64,000 nt of DNA from assembly GCA_037044905.1 (NCBI GenBank), contig JBAOKB010000159.1, positions 744,001 to 808,000 of the forward strand, read 5' to 3'. The DNA is from Hortaea werneckii. Taxonomy: Eukaryota > Ascomycota > Dothideomycetes > Mycosphaerellales > Teratosphaeriaceae. Of this stretch, positions 10,316 through 21,161 are shown piece by piece. The notes below the pieces were generated by a model. That model was not told the DNA's origin and did not search any database. It saw only the letters and a program-made list of their open reading frames with translations. A program made the position numbers and the translations under genes. Positions within the stretch are counted from its first letter, which is position 1, and each line of letters opens with the position of its first letter.

Positions 10316-11728
10316 ATGAAACCGAATTACGAAGTCAATAAAGACCGGAAGTACTCTGTGGCTGTAGTCGGGGGCGGGATAGGAGGGCTATGCACAGCAA
10401 TTGGCTTGTTGCACCAAGGCGTGCCCGTCGAGATATACGAAGGTAGGTTTACTACAGATTTCCACTTTAACAGCCTTGCTGAGGAGAATGCCAGCGGCGT
10501 CTTCATTCGCAGAGATAGGCGCAGGAGTGTCCCTGGGACCCAATGCCGCCCGGGCGATGAAGCTCATCGACCCGGCAATCCATGCTGGTTTCCTTCGCTG
10601 TGTCACCAACAACGGCTGGCCTGATAGACAGAACTACTGGTTCTCCTTCCGCAAAGGACAGGACACGCAGGATAAGTATGGCGAGCGTTTCTTCGACCTC
10701 TGGTGCGAGACGGGCCAGGCCAGCGTCCATCGAGCGCGGTATCTCGACGAGCTTGTCGCCTTGATACCGAAGGAAATCGCGCACTTCGGAAAGCGATTGG
10801 AGAGTGTAGAAGATCACGGTGGCTCTGTCACGTTGCGCTTCGCAGATGGCACTTCGGCGAAGCATGATGCGCTTATAGGCTGCGATGGGATCAAAAGCAA
10901 AGTCCGCCACGCAGTCATCGGCGCAGACCATCCAGCTGCTCACGCCGTCTTTTCCGGGAAGTACGCCTATCGAGGTCTCATTCCGATGGACGACGCAGCG
11001 AAACTCATGGGCGACGAACTGGCGAGGAATGCCCAGATGTACCTTGGCCACGGCGGCCACATCCTGACGTTCCCTATCGAACAAGGCAAGACGATGAACG
11101 TCGTGGCCTTTGGGACCAAGGCAGATGGCAAGTGGGAAGACGTCGAGTGGGTGAAGCCACTGGACCGGGAGGCCATGTTTCGCGACTTTGAAGGCTGGGT
11201 CGACAGCACGAAGCAGATCTTGACGCTGATGCAGAAGCCGGACATCTGGGCGCTCTTCAACCACCTGCCCGCACCAACATATTTCAAGAATCGAGTCTGC
11301 ATCTTAGGGGATGCTGCGCATGGTGAGTAATGAACGAATGCGACCGTCTCGAAGCCATGAAGCAGAGTCCACGTGCTAACATGCGCCCATCTTCAGCCTC
11401 GACGCCTCACAACGGCGCAGGAGCAGGCCAGGCGATCGAAGACGCGCTGATCATCTCACGAGTGATGGCGCATGTATTCGATCCTCAAGACCTTCCCAGA
11501 GCATTCGCAGTCTACGACGCCGTACGGAGACCACGAAGCCAGGCGCAGGTGAAAGCGGCGTATGATAGCGGATGGCTGTATGACCTGCAGGCGCCTGGCA
11601 TCATGGACGATTGGGAAAAGTTGAAGAAGATACTTGCGACGAAGCAAGCGTTTATATGGGATCATGATTTGGAAGCGGATATGGTGAGGGCTGTCAGTAT
11701 GTACAAAGATGGAATGGCTAAATTGTGA
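10316..11728 (+). CDS. FAD-dependent monooxygenase (salicylate hydroxylase-like)
   Basis: Flavoprotein aromatic hydroxylase family; it would use NAD(P)H and O2 on a phenolic or similar ring, substrate unknown. Exons 10316-10442, 10495-11322 and 11397-11728 join in frame to 428 residues. The Rossmann FAD motif VAVVGGGIGGL is near residue 15, FAEIGAGVSLGPNAARAM follows exon junction 1, DALIGCDGIKS is the DG motif, and CILGDAAHASTPHNGAGAGQ is the second FAD motif, formed across intron 2. The acceptor at 10494 gives EAASSFAEIG, closest to the family. The acceptor at 10473 is also in frame and would add seven residues. No frame break. Not obviously part of the biotin pair. Confidence 0.93.
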
Positions 11729-11756
11729 GTGAGCGCCGTTCTACATGAAGGCACAA

Positions 11757-11809
11757 GGAACAGAATGCGCCCGGGAACAGAATGCGCCCGGGGACAGAAT
11801 GCGCCCGGG
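11757..11809. repeat. Three-copy 16-17 bp tandem repeat
   Basis: Three near-identical copies of GGAACAGAATGCGCCC; the third has GGGG in place of GGA. It lies just after the monooxygenase stop codon, in its likely 3' UTR. Confidence 0.85.
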
Positions 11810-13654
11810 GATACCTCAGCAGCACGCCAGCAAAGGGCGATTTCATCGCGAATATACAGCAACACATGGTGAGAATGATAAGAAGAAAAGAGAAGAGGTC
11901 AGCAAGTGTGTTCAAATGGCCGCCAACAGTCCTAATGGTGGATCTGCGCGCCTCCTTTGCGGTACTATCTATGCCCGTGACGATCAAAGTCGTGATTCAT
12001 TCATTCATAACAATCGTAGCCACAGCGAAAGCTGGGTCTCACCATGCAAAAAAACTCCTCCCATCCCATGTCATATCGCTTTCCCGAAATAACCCTCCGG
12101 CCCTTGTATCCACCTGGCCAACATGCCCCAGTCTGATCCGCCTCTGACCTTGTCATGCCTTGAGATGCAAGTCCATCACTGCAAGTCCATCGTCCATCGC
12201 ATCCCTTCCCTTCCTCCGCACCATTCCCTCATCCACCCGTCGGTTCTGTGGTACCCGGAGACGTCGCAAGAGGTTGTCGACCCAGCTCAGACAAGCCGCC
12301 ACCGCACCAGATCTACTGCTCAATTCCGCGATCAAGGTCCACGTCGCCAGTTCCAAACCATATGTGCGCCTTTGCTGCCTCTGTCGAAACCATCATTTGA
12401 CCCATCCTCCATCGAAGGCCGCACCTCAGCAAACGTCTGGTGCGTGACACCAGCGATGCATCATTCGGAGCTGCCGAATTGTCGTCCTGTTCCAAACTCA
12501 TTTGAAGGTGATCGTCGAAAGTCGTCCCTATCACCCCGTCCAGGGGGAAAAAGAAACCACACTGCAACTCCAGCAACCACAAGCACACGCGGAGGGAGGT
12601 GACCCATTGCCGTTCCCGCAGGCTGGATTGACACAATGGTGGTTGAGGAGCAAGTGGGTTGTTGGTCGGAATGGACGGCTTACAACGCAGCTGACTGCAC
12701 CGCCGTGCCTCAAGACCGCGCTGATGCTTGTCTTTCTGCGCAGGAGGGGCCGGTGCACGCGCGGAAAGCGTCCATGTATTGCTCTCCTCATCGTTGCGAT
12801 TCTCATCTCGACTCATGATTGTGAGGCATGAGGAGGTCCGAATGCATTGTGATGAGTCTTTCGTGAGCTGTGGCATAGGTGTGTTGCGGCTGACGGTCTT
12901 CGTGCCTGGTATCGTCGTCGACTGGACCCCGCAGTTGTCTTGAGAAGGGGCAGGAGATACAGGGGTACCGGCGGTGAAGACAGCAGAACGTGCTCTGCCA
13001 AGGCGTTACGTCCCGTGCTCTGCGAAGTGAAATTGGTGCGCGAGAGCCGGCGTATTTTACCAAGGCTTTTCTGAGCGGATCATCCGGTTCGGAGCGTTGC
13101 CGAGTGTCGCTGTTGCAGAAATGTTGGTTCAAAGGAGTGTGTTGCATCGCGGAAAAGTAGCCATGTAAAGATCGAGTGCCGTAGCCATGTCAAGATTGAG
13201 GCCGTAGGCGTGTAAAGACTGAGTGCCGTGGTGAACTCGGAGCGGGCAGCGCAGTGCATCGAGGCATCGCTAGTGAGGCGCGAATGCCTGAGATGAAATG
13301 AGTGAGGTGATGCTGCTGCTGTTCTTGGCTTTGCGCTTCTGAGTCTTCGGGCTGAGTTGGCTCGCGATGTTTCTGCTTGGCGATGGTGGCGTTGCTCTTG
13401 CTCTCGCAGCGAGTGGCGCAATCTACTGTGCAGAAGCAAGCTGCGGCGTAGATGCGGAGAAAGCTGGACTGCTGCGGAGTTGAAGCGGATGGTGAGGTTT
13501 GTCGCGACGGTGAAGTAGTCGAAGTCGGGGGCGAGGTGATAGTTGAGGGTGAGGTGAAGAGTGTGAGAAAATGAGCGTCGCATTGTCAGGCCGTCCCATC
13601 GCAAAGGCAGGGCGATGGAGATTTCCTTGGCTGGTGGGTTGGATTGTCGATGTT

Positions 13655-13823
13655 GGGCAACTCTCGCCTCTGTTTGGTTCTCAAGCGTACCGAGGACCGC
13701 CGATAGAACCAGGCTGCCCGGCTGAAGCTGACCTGGGATAGTGGGGTAGCTCTCGCCGCTGTTTGGCTCTCAAGCGTACCGAGGACCGCCGATAGAGCCA
13801 GGCTACCCGGCAGAAAACTGACC
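13655..13823. repeat. Imperfect direct tandem duplication, about 80 bp units
   Basis: Copy 1 spans about 13655-13733 and copy 2 about 13743-13823, period near 89 bp. Both contain the core TCAAGCGTACCGAGGACCGC followed by CGATAGA, and both end in CTGACC. Differences are a few scattered substitutions and small gaps. It lies directly downstream of the small ORF at 13833-14093. Confidence 0.9.
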
Positions 13824-13832
13824 GAAGGCCGC

Positions 13833-14093
13833 TCACGACTTCGGCGTCGGCGGCACATATGGCCGGAACGGCATGTCTCGGATGCTGTAAATTTCGGCCG
13901 AGGTGATGTGGAGATCGCGCGACCGAATTGAGCAGTAGATCCGGTCGCCAGCGTAGAAATTGTCGTATTCTCGCTGGGCCATGGCGTACTGCGGAGTCAT
14001 GTTCAACTCCGGGATCCCAAGGATCTTGCGGAGCAACTTCCGGCACTTGGAGCGGACCGGAAGGTGCACGTAGATTCCGCAGAACCGAGTCAT
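13833..14093 (-). CDS. Hypothetical 86-residue protein
   Basis: Single open frame from a true ATG. The composition is balanced, unlike the low-complexity readings around it: basic N-terminal half with SKCRKLLRKILGIPELNM, aromatic-rich middle (REYDNFYAGDRIYCSIRSRD), and the end PFRPYVPPTPKS. No signal peptide or membrane segment, and no family recognised. The GTN microsatellite begins at the base after its ATG and would form its leader; the tandem duplication lies after its stop. It could be an orphan gene or a chance ORF. Confidence 0.4.
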   Translation of the reverse strand: MTRFCGIYVHLPVRSKCRKLLRKILGIPELNMTPQYAMAQREYDNFYAGDRIYCSIRSRDLHITSAEIYSIRDMPFRPYVPPTPKS

Positions 14094-14125
14094 GGTGATG
14101 GTGATGGTGGTGGTGGTGGTGGTGG

Positions 14126-14162
<37 letters not shown>

Positions 14163-14230
14163 GGTTGGTGGTGGTGAAGTTGTTGTTGTTGTTGCTGTTG
14201 GTGGTGGTGGTGGAATTGGTGTTGGTGATG
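14094..14230. repeat. GTN (GTG/GTT) microsatellite
   Basis: About 137 bp made almost wholly of GGT and GTT triplets in blocks, with the longest GTT run near 14126-14160. It reads as poly-Val/Leu in one frame, which I do not take as coding. Confidence 0.95.
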
Positions 14231-17200
14231 TCTGAAGAAAGAAAAGGAGAGAAAAAAAAATTTGGAGCTGGGGGGAGCGGGCGCCTCTTATACTTGAGCT
14301 GCGAGAGCCACCCAGCCCCGTATCACACCGTGCCCTAACTTGCGCAATTTCGCCACCTTGCTAGTAAGCATAGAAGCTCACCATCTACTGGTCAGTACTG
14401 GCTGGTAAGCAAAGTGTGCGCATCATCGAGTGCGAGCCCTGGGTCTGAGGGGGCTGGCCGGCGACAAAGCTCCAAAGAAGCTTCTGGAGACCCTGAGAGC
14501 GACCATCCCACGACCATCCTGACGACCCCTGAAGTCGCTCAAAAAAAAGTTAACGGACACGGGGAAAATCGCAGAGTGTTCATGAGCCTCATCTCCGCAA
14601 CATTATACCCATATGCGCATTTGATTGTCGATATGTCGCCTCGAAATGAGCTCGTCGATGCGACGAAGGTCGGCAAGGGCGGCTGGAAGATTGCTTAGCG
14701 TGCCGTCAGAAGCGGGCGGAGGGGCCACCGTGACCCCTCGATTAGCCTCCTCGCGGGGACCCCGAGCGCGACGAGGGCCACTCGATTCAACACGTGGTGG
14801 CTCGAGCAGCAGAGTCCTGTGCTTTGCCACCTGAGGATCGCGCTGTGATGGAGTGCGTGACGAGCTGCGACCGGCAGTGGGTTGCCTTGGGATGTAGGTG
14901 AGACAGCCATGTAGCGAAGAGTCGTCTCTAGGCTTGCAAAGCGACAGCGAGGCTGTATAAATATGTGTAGAATGCTCGCTGGCCTGCACAGTGTGCGCAT
15001 CATGCGGCATTTTCTGCCACCCGTCCATGCTCGGCCGGTCCGGTCGAGACTTCAGCAGGGTCCTGGGAGAGTTCGAGGGTCCAAGCTGGTCAGCAAGCAC
15101 AGCTAGAGTCGTACGATTTTGAATTGCTTTGCGCATCGGATGTCGCGATCACTGTGATGCTATCAGAGTATGGCCCTTGCAATCAGGCCCGACCGGTAGC
15201 GCTCCGATCTCGCCATCTCAGCAGCGCATGTCGCCATCGCCATCGTCGCTCGGGGACAATCGCATTCATTATGAAGAGCACTCACGGCGTCTTGGCTTGG
15301 GCTCGACTACGGACTTGAGGGCAGTGCTGTCTTTTCAGGTCTGGCCTGCACGTAAGCTCACCCATGTCTGCGTCGCTTATTCGGGTTTGAGTAGATTCCT
15401 TGGTGTCAATTTCCTGCACGGTGCGCTGTGGGCTTGGGGTAGCGTATTGAAATTTTTGTCGCATGTTTTTCTCTTTCTCAATCGTCTCCAGTCCATGGCC
15501 TCCGTGGTGGTCTTTTGCACAGGCTTCTTGGTGTAAATCCGCAAGAGAGTATCACCGTCACTGGGACCCGGTATCCTGAGAAGTTCCGCGTTGGCCAGAG
15601 GTGTTCAGAATGTCCATAGCATCCAAAGCGCATCATGTTCTTGTGTTTTTTCCTTTCGCCCAACCGTCTTGTGTTGTCATCCTCTGAAGGAAATCACCGT
15701 TCTTACACTCGTCAAGTCATATGAATCAGGTAGCTTCGCGGTCACTTGATACTCCAGGGCAACACGCAGAGGCGAAGGCGTGCGATATGAATGGTCACAG
15801 CTACCCTCCTATACACTCACGCTGGGTATCCATGAGCAGCCGCTCAGCGGAATTCGGTGGGTTCTGTGGGCAAGGCCTTTCAAAATCATTAGATCGCCGG
15901 CGCAGCAATCTCAGACGATCAATTTGGTGGGATAAACTCTCAAAAATCTGGCAGAGTCAAGCTAATGAAAGGAAGAGAGCACTTAAATGGAACAAAGATG
16001 GAAGAGGTGAGGTCTTGATAAAGTTGCCGCAACGGCAATGATTGACAGACTCGTTTCGTGCCAGCGCCACGTGTCGCGGCAGATGCGCGCAGCTAGTGTT
16101 CCCAACCGTTACGCTAATGCCGCAGCTTCCTGTTTTGGTTGGAGGATGCGCAGTCCTCCGCTGCATGTTTCGCTCTCTCCACACCTGTTCGTCCCGCCGG
16201 ACTATTCCTTTCAGAGCCCAGACTGTATCTGGTAGACCATTCCGATCTCTGTGCCACTGTATCGAGGCTTCAAGCCAGAGTGCTCAGTCGCATTGTTTTC
16301 CGGTAGTGATGCTGATCCGACAAAATTCAGCCACAGCTCAACCATTGCGAGTGACATTGCCCAAAAAGACCCGGCCAGCCAAATACATTCTTACCAAGCT
16401 AACAGATATCTGACCAACACTGATTTCTGCGATTTTCGGTCAGTCAACTGTTTTGTAAGCCATTGCAAATGATTGTTGGCTGGCCGATGTGTTGACCCTG
16501 AACAACCCTGGCCAACCCTGGAATTTTTACGTACCGGGGAGAAGCCGAGCTGATTCAGTGCCCTCAAGGCACTTTGGAATCGATTGAAAATTAGCTATTC
16601 CTGGTGAAATACCCCATCGATTCACTGGGGTCGGTCAACATCGTACTGCACCCAGGGCAGCCTGCCGTTGACCGGTTGAAAGTTGAGGAGAGTGTATCAA
16701 CTTCAAAATACTGACTGCATCGTCTCCCGAAATCTCGCCCAACCGGTGAGGCAACCGATGCGGCTCGATTGATCCTCAACCCGGGGAATGCAAATGCCCG
16801 TCGACGACTCACCGAGCGCCCCATGGCAGCCAGAGCCCGATAATCTCCCGACTCCGTGTGAAGTTTTGAATGCTCAGATGCTTCACCGCAGTACGTCCTG
16901 TGACCGGATTCCACACCATATCCAAAACAACCGTGCCGTGAAATCTGGGAAGCGAGAGCTGCATGATTGTAGGAATCGCTTTCGGTGTGCGAGGAAACTG
17001 GAGCATATCACTCGATCCATTGCGACAACTTGTAACACTTCGGGACTGCGACCAGGCTCTTCGATTGTCACCCCATCTTGATATTTTGTTCCATGATCTT
17101 GCGGACGCATAATGCCATCTCTTCCTTCTTTCCATCTTTCCTCACCTCGACACCACTGTTTCATTCCCATGGGAACACGAGCCCCAACCCAGCCATCTCG

Positions 17201-17902
17201 GAGCGGCAGACTTCCAGTCGTATGTTCGAAGGGAGGCGTGAGAGACTGACGAAGCCCGTCTTCGGGTTGGAGATCTAGCAGGGCGAGGATGCGACGTGCC
17301 CCGCCCAAGGGCACACGAAGCGACGAGTACATGCTGCATTACGAATACTCTCAGCGGTGCTCAAGGCATAGTCATCGGAGCCCATGCCGTGAAGTACAGA
17401 ATCAAAGTAAAGTGTGCGAAATGAAGGGAAACCTGTATTCGTACCAACCACGAAGGAAGATGGAAAGCACCAGTATGCTGTCTTTCGCGCCTACCTACCC
17501 AACAGCTCGAAGCCCACTGATTGTCGCCCCTTCCTGTCCTAATCTCAAGATACAGAACCCGCGGTATCGTCCACGGGTACCATGTAGGCACTTCGACAAC
17601 AGATATCATACCCCAAGGGCATGATGCGAAAGTCCGAGATGTTATACACTGAGCAGCGAAAAGAAGCGCTCCCAAGAAACAAACTTGCGTGAACACGAAT
17701 GCTACTTGCGAAACCCATCAATCTATGTTCCTGGAAGAAATATCGCGCGGATACCAATGCTACTTGCAGAAGGTGACAAGAAAAAAACCTCAAAAGTCTT
17801 TACACCATTACCCATTCCTCATATGGAACCACACTCGTAAGGCCAACTAACTAGCGACCGCAAATGCGCGCGAACATCGAAACCCATGCGTCCCTTTCTT
17901 CA
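14231..17902. other. Long gene-poor region
   Basis: Apart from one orphan ORF (14603-15136) I find no convincing gene in 3.6 kb. The minus frame 17332-16883 (149 codons) and the plus frame 15721-16041 show no family features. The right end, about 17333-17902, is the 3' flank of the 892-residue gene. The region is not especially AT-rich, so a repeat-induced-mutation desert is unlikely. Confidence 0.45.
14603..15136 (-). CDS. Orphan ORF, 177 codons
   Basis: Open frame from a true ATG, rich in Ser, Arg and Pro in the middle (PRRARGPREEANRG) with a more ordered, charged end (LADLRRIDELISRRHID). No family, signal peptide or membrane segment recognised. It may be non-coding; it is reported because it is the longest ATG-started frame in a large empty stretch. 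Confidence 0.2.
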   Translation of the reverse strand: MRKAIQNRTTLAVLADQLGPSNSPRTLLKSRPDRPSMDGWQKMPHDAHTVQASEHSTHIYTASLSLCKPRDDSSLHGCLTYIPRQPTAGRSSSRTPSQRDPQVAKHRTLLLEPPRVESSGPRRARGPREEANRGVTVAPPPASDGTLSNLPAALADLRRIDELISRRHIDNQMRIWV

Positions 17903-20581
17903 CTATTGATGCCCATTCGCCTGCATCTGCTGCTGTTGCGGCTGTGGCTGTGGCTGCGGCTGCGCAAAACCCTGACCCTGACCCTGAACCTGTGCAGCAG
18001 GCTGCGGCGTCCCACTCGCGGCTCTCCCGACCCCAGGCTGCATCGGCGGAGGCTGCGGTGGGCGAGCCTGATATCCATTGACGGGCGTACCGGGCTGACT
18101 GGGCGGGAAACTCGGCGTCGCACGGCCAGATCCGGGCGCTTGAGCATATTGTCCTGGCTGAGGAGGAGGAGCCTGCTGGTACACGGGCGGACGAGGCTGG
18201 ATACTACCGGGTTGCTGGGGCGCCTGCGCATAGCTGGGTTTTGGAGGAGCAGTGGCGGGTGAGGCGGTGCGGTTATACGGGCCTGGAGTTCCGGAGTTCG
18301 CTTGATAGGCGACTGCGTTTGCTGCGGCGGCGTGAGAACGAGCTTGGAATTGAGCGAGGGGTTGGGACGAGGAGTAGGCGGGGCGCGGTTGGGTCTGGGG
18401 CGTCTGGCTGTATTGTTGGTTGTAGCCGCCTCCGTAGCCTCCTGGTGTCTGCGTCGGTGGACGTTGCTGATAGTACTGGGGCTGACCATTAGGCTGACCG
18501 TACGTCTGCTGAGGCGCTCCTGGACGTGGATACTGCGATGGCTGCTGCGCGTAAGTGGGCCTCGGAGCCGTGGCAGTAGGTGTGCTGTACGATTGGTTGC
18601 TTGTTGACCGCTGGAATTGCGGCTGAGTTGCCGGCGTCCTTGCGGCGCCATATTGACCTGTCTGTCCGTAACGAGTATTGGCAGCCTGACCGATCGCGGG
18701 GGTACGTTGGGGCCCTGTCGTATTGTAGTGCTGGCCTGAAGCAGAATTGCCTCGCGTGAGGGTTGCAATGCCAGCGGCCGTGGCCATGGCATTATACTTG
18801 GCCAGTCGTGCCACCTGATCTTCCTCCATAGTTCCTTTGTAATCTTTTGTCTCGAAAGGAATGAGCTTGTTGACACCGAGCTCCGCAAGCTGGTCTCCAT
18901 CAATCTTAGCAACTGCGTAGGGGGGCAGTTTGAGTATGAGATACGCCAATTCTCGCCGAAGAGCGTGGTATGTTGAGACTTCCGCCTCTGCAGGCTCGTC
19001 CGGCTTTCCGATACGTGAGGCCAGGACAGGCGCTGGGCTCAGAGGGTTTCGAGACGACGCTTGATGAGAAGACGGCAGCGAGGCATTTCGTATGCGCTGA
19101 TGGGACGCCAAAGTCTCCAGAAGCTCTGCGACCTCTCGCAAGACCATTTCCACATCCGTTTTTGACGCGACAGCTTCAGCCTGTACTGGATCCTCATCCA
19201 TCTTATCAAGTTCTTCAATGACGCTTTCGAAATTCTCTGGGATGTCAGAGTGCTCTGGCAAAATCGATCGCATATTTACCTCCTCGGCACTTGGCCCTTC
19301 AACCAAAGCAGGATCAATTGCAAATGTCTCGTTGAATCGTCTCTCACCCACCTTCTCCCACCAGACAGCGCTCTTGGTGTGAGCCGGTACCACGGACTTC
19401 GCATTGTCAACGCTCGGTGCAAAGCTGCCGTAAGCTCGCCTGAACAATGCTTCTTCCTCCTTCGCCCGCTGCTCTTCGCGCGTCGCCTGACTAGGCGGTT
19501 CCTTGACACGGTCGCCACTACTGAGCGCCCGTTCTCGTTGCTTCCTCTTCTCTTTTGGTGATGCAGTCTGTACTGGATCCACACCGCCATAACCAAGCCA
19601 ATCGCCGGTCGTCAGACCCTGCACGGTGTATCCTCCTTTCTTGGAGGAACGGTTTACGGTGTCTTTGAATTCCCACTTCAGCGTCATGTCGCGAGTAGAG
19701 GAACGTTTATGCGCTTTCGGCGGATGCAACGATGGCAGATTGTACGGCGGCGGGAAGGCTTCTTCGAACGTTGGACCTTTCTTGGAATCATCCCTGGGTG
19801 GGGGCATGATTTTGGTAGCTGTAAGCCCATTCGGCAGGCTCATCTCTTCTACGGGCAGTTCAGACTTGATGGCAGACTCCCCTCTCCCAGCTGGCGCATG
19901 CTGCAAAGACGAGAAAAGCTGCTTCGGAGTAGGTGCATTGCCAAAGAGCGTCAGCACAGTGCCCAGCTTCTGATCTGGCCCAGTCATCGCATCACCAGAA
20001 TGTCCATTGACCTTCATGCCTGTGTTCTTCTGGTCTACCTGCTCATCGTTGACAGAACTGTACCCCCTCTCCTTGTCCACTACATCCTCAATCAACCGCG
20101 CAAAGGCTTTCGCGCGCTGTATCCGCTTCAGCTCTTCTACTGAAAGACGACCTGCGTTGGGCGCTCCTGCCTCCTTCGCCTTCGCGCGCAGCGACGTCTC
20201 TAGAGACTCGCAGACACCAGTCGCATCTTCTTTCAATCCGTCCAGAGAGGCGTAGGCGCCATTGTCAAGCTTTGATGAGATGGTCGTTTCGTCATGAGTT
20301 CCATCGCTCAGACGCGCCTTCTTCTGCGTCGGTCCGCCAGCCGAGCTCTCACTGGCGAGGGGATGTTCGAGAAAGGACGGGCTGGTGTCGTACTGCTGCA
20401 GGATTTCCAGCACATCGCGTTGAGTCTGTTTGCTCCTGACTGACACGTTCCGCCCTTGGGCCACCGCCGGCTGCGACTCGGCATCGTTTTCGCGCTTTCG
20501 CTTGTTGTCAGGCGGTGACAGCGGTTCTGGCACTGGTGGTGAGACGGCCCCGTTGGGTGCGGGGTCGGTGGTGGTGGCCAT
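17903..20581 (-). CDS. Conserved-looking nuclear Q/P-rich protein, 892 residues
   Basis: One intact exon. I chose the ATG at 20581 (start MATTTDPAPNGAV); the frame extends six codons further but begins with GTG. Near the N terminus is a basic nuclear signal, DNKRKREND. The first 600 residues are mixed and partly helical, with a distinctive block around residues 375-410 (LFRRAYGSFAP, then AVWWEKVGERRFNETF) that looks like a folded conserved domain. The last 280 residues are a disordered tail of Gln, Pro, Tyr, Ser and Gly (for example QPQPQPQPQQQQ). This layout suits a transcription or chromatin cofactor (inference). I do not recognise the family with certainty. No frame break across 2.7 kb, in contrast to many neighbours. 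Confidence 0.85.
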   Translation of the reverse strand: MATTTDPAPNGAVSPPVPEPLSPPDNKRKRENDAESQPAVAQGRNVSVRSKQTQRDVLEILQQYDTSPSFLEHPLASESSAGGPTQKKARLSDGTHDETTISSKLDNGAYASLDGLKEDATGVCESLETSLRAKAKEAGAPNAGRLSVEELKRIQRAKAFARLIEDVVDKERGYSSVNDEQVDQKNTGMKVNGHSGDAMTGPDQKLGTVLTLFGNAPTPKQLFSSLQHAPAGRGESAIKSELPVEEMSLPNGLTATKIMPPPRDDSKKGPTFEEAFPPPYNLPSLHPPKAHKRSSTRDMTLKWEFKDTVNRSSKKGGYTVQGLTTGDWLGYGGVDPVQTASPKEKRKQRERALSSGDRVKEPPSQATREEQRAKEEEALFRRAYGSFAPSVDNAKSVVPAHTKSAVWWEKVGERRFNETFAIDPALVEGPSAEEVNMRSILPEHSDIPENFESVIEELDKMDEDPVQAEAVASKTDVEMVLREVAELLETLASHQRIRNASLPSSHQASSRNPLSPAPVLASRIGKPDEPAEAEVSTYHALRRELAYLILKLPPYAVAKIDGDQLAELGVNKLIPFETKDYKGTMEEDQVARLAKYNAMATAAGIATLTRGNSASGQHYNTTGPQRTPAIGQAANTRYGQTGQYGAARTPATQPQFQRSTSNQSYSTPTATAPRPTYAQQPSQYPRPGAPQQTYGQPNGQPQYYQQRPPTQTPGGYGGGYNQQYSQTPQTQPRPAYSSSQPLAQFQARSHAAAANAVAYQANSGTPGPYNRTASPATAPPKPSYAQAPQQPGSIQPRPPVYQQAPPPQPGQYAQAPGSGRATPSFPPSQPGTPVNGYQARPPQPPPMQPGVGRAASGTPQPAAQVQGQGQGFAQPQPQPQPQQQQMQANGHQ

Positions 20582-21161
20582 GATGCGCGACGACTTCACC
20601 TTCGCAAGCGGCCTGGGGTCCCGCGAAAGGTTGGCGTTTGGGAAGTAACGCGCGCAGCCCAGCCCGCTGTCTCCTTCGCGTTCCGGCGTGGGGGATGGGG
20701 GGAGACGTGACGAAGGCGCTCACACGCACGCACACAAGCAGGAGCAGCCCGGGGTCAGCAGTCAACAGTCACGCCAATTGATGCCCACCAATATCTTCAG
20801 TATGAGTGCCAACGTCGACCTGAACGTACGTCAAAACCGACCAAAGCATTCACCTCCTCCCTTGACAGACAATCGTGTAGAGCACTGATGAGTTGGAGCA
20901 AGGCCCGGCTCCTCCAATCGGCCCATCCCGCCGACATTGGCTGGAAAATCCCCAGGGTGTTGGCCTCAGGCTGGAGTTGCGACTTCCGAATCCGAATCCA
21001 GCGGGAGCACCCATGGATGCAGGTACTGATGTGAAGCCCAAGCCCCCAAGCAGCCGCGACTACATGAGCTTCCGAGGTTCCAAAGATCAAATTACATTTA
21101 GATGCCCTTGCCACCGCGACCGCCTTTCAGCCACTCCGCCAGCCGTGCGTCTCATTGATGC
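20582..21161. other. Divergent promoter region, possible small spliced gene
   Basis: 580 bp between two divergent genes. A short plus-strand reading from the ATG at 20802 (MSANVDLN) is followed by a good donor (GTACGT at 20826). The acceptor TAG at 20880 would continue it as STDELEQGPAPPIGPSRRHW. The frame then runs into the next gene, so I do not call a gene. Confidence 0.3.

Larger units (their letters stand above)
11729..13832. other. Gene-poor stretch with short tandem repeats
   Basis: Several overlapping open frames of 120-190 codons exist on both strands, for example minus 12876-12313 and minus 13604-13080. None resembles a protein family and they compete with each other. Two repeat blocks are listed separately. 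I cannot assign a gene. Confidence 0.4.

Noticed and set aside
12123..12876. Overlapping ORFs on both strands (159 and 187 codons)
   Set aside because: No family features, mutually exclusive, low-complexity composition.
14126..14240. Plus-strand Leu/Val-rich ORF
   Set aside because: A translation of the GTN microsatellite, not a protein.
11729..17902. Repeat-induced point mutation or transposon graveyard
   Set aside because: The region is not markedly AT-rich and shows no transposase, reverse transcriptase or long terminal repeats.
17851..18912. Minus-strand ORF of 353 codons in another frame of the 892-residue gene
   Set aside because: Arg/Ser/Pro-rich reading of the Q/P-rich tail in a shifted frame; the longer frame has ordered segments.
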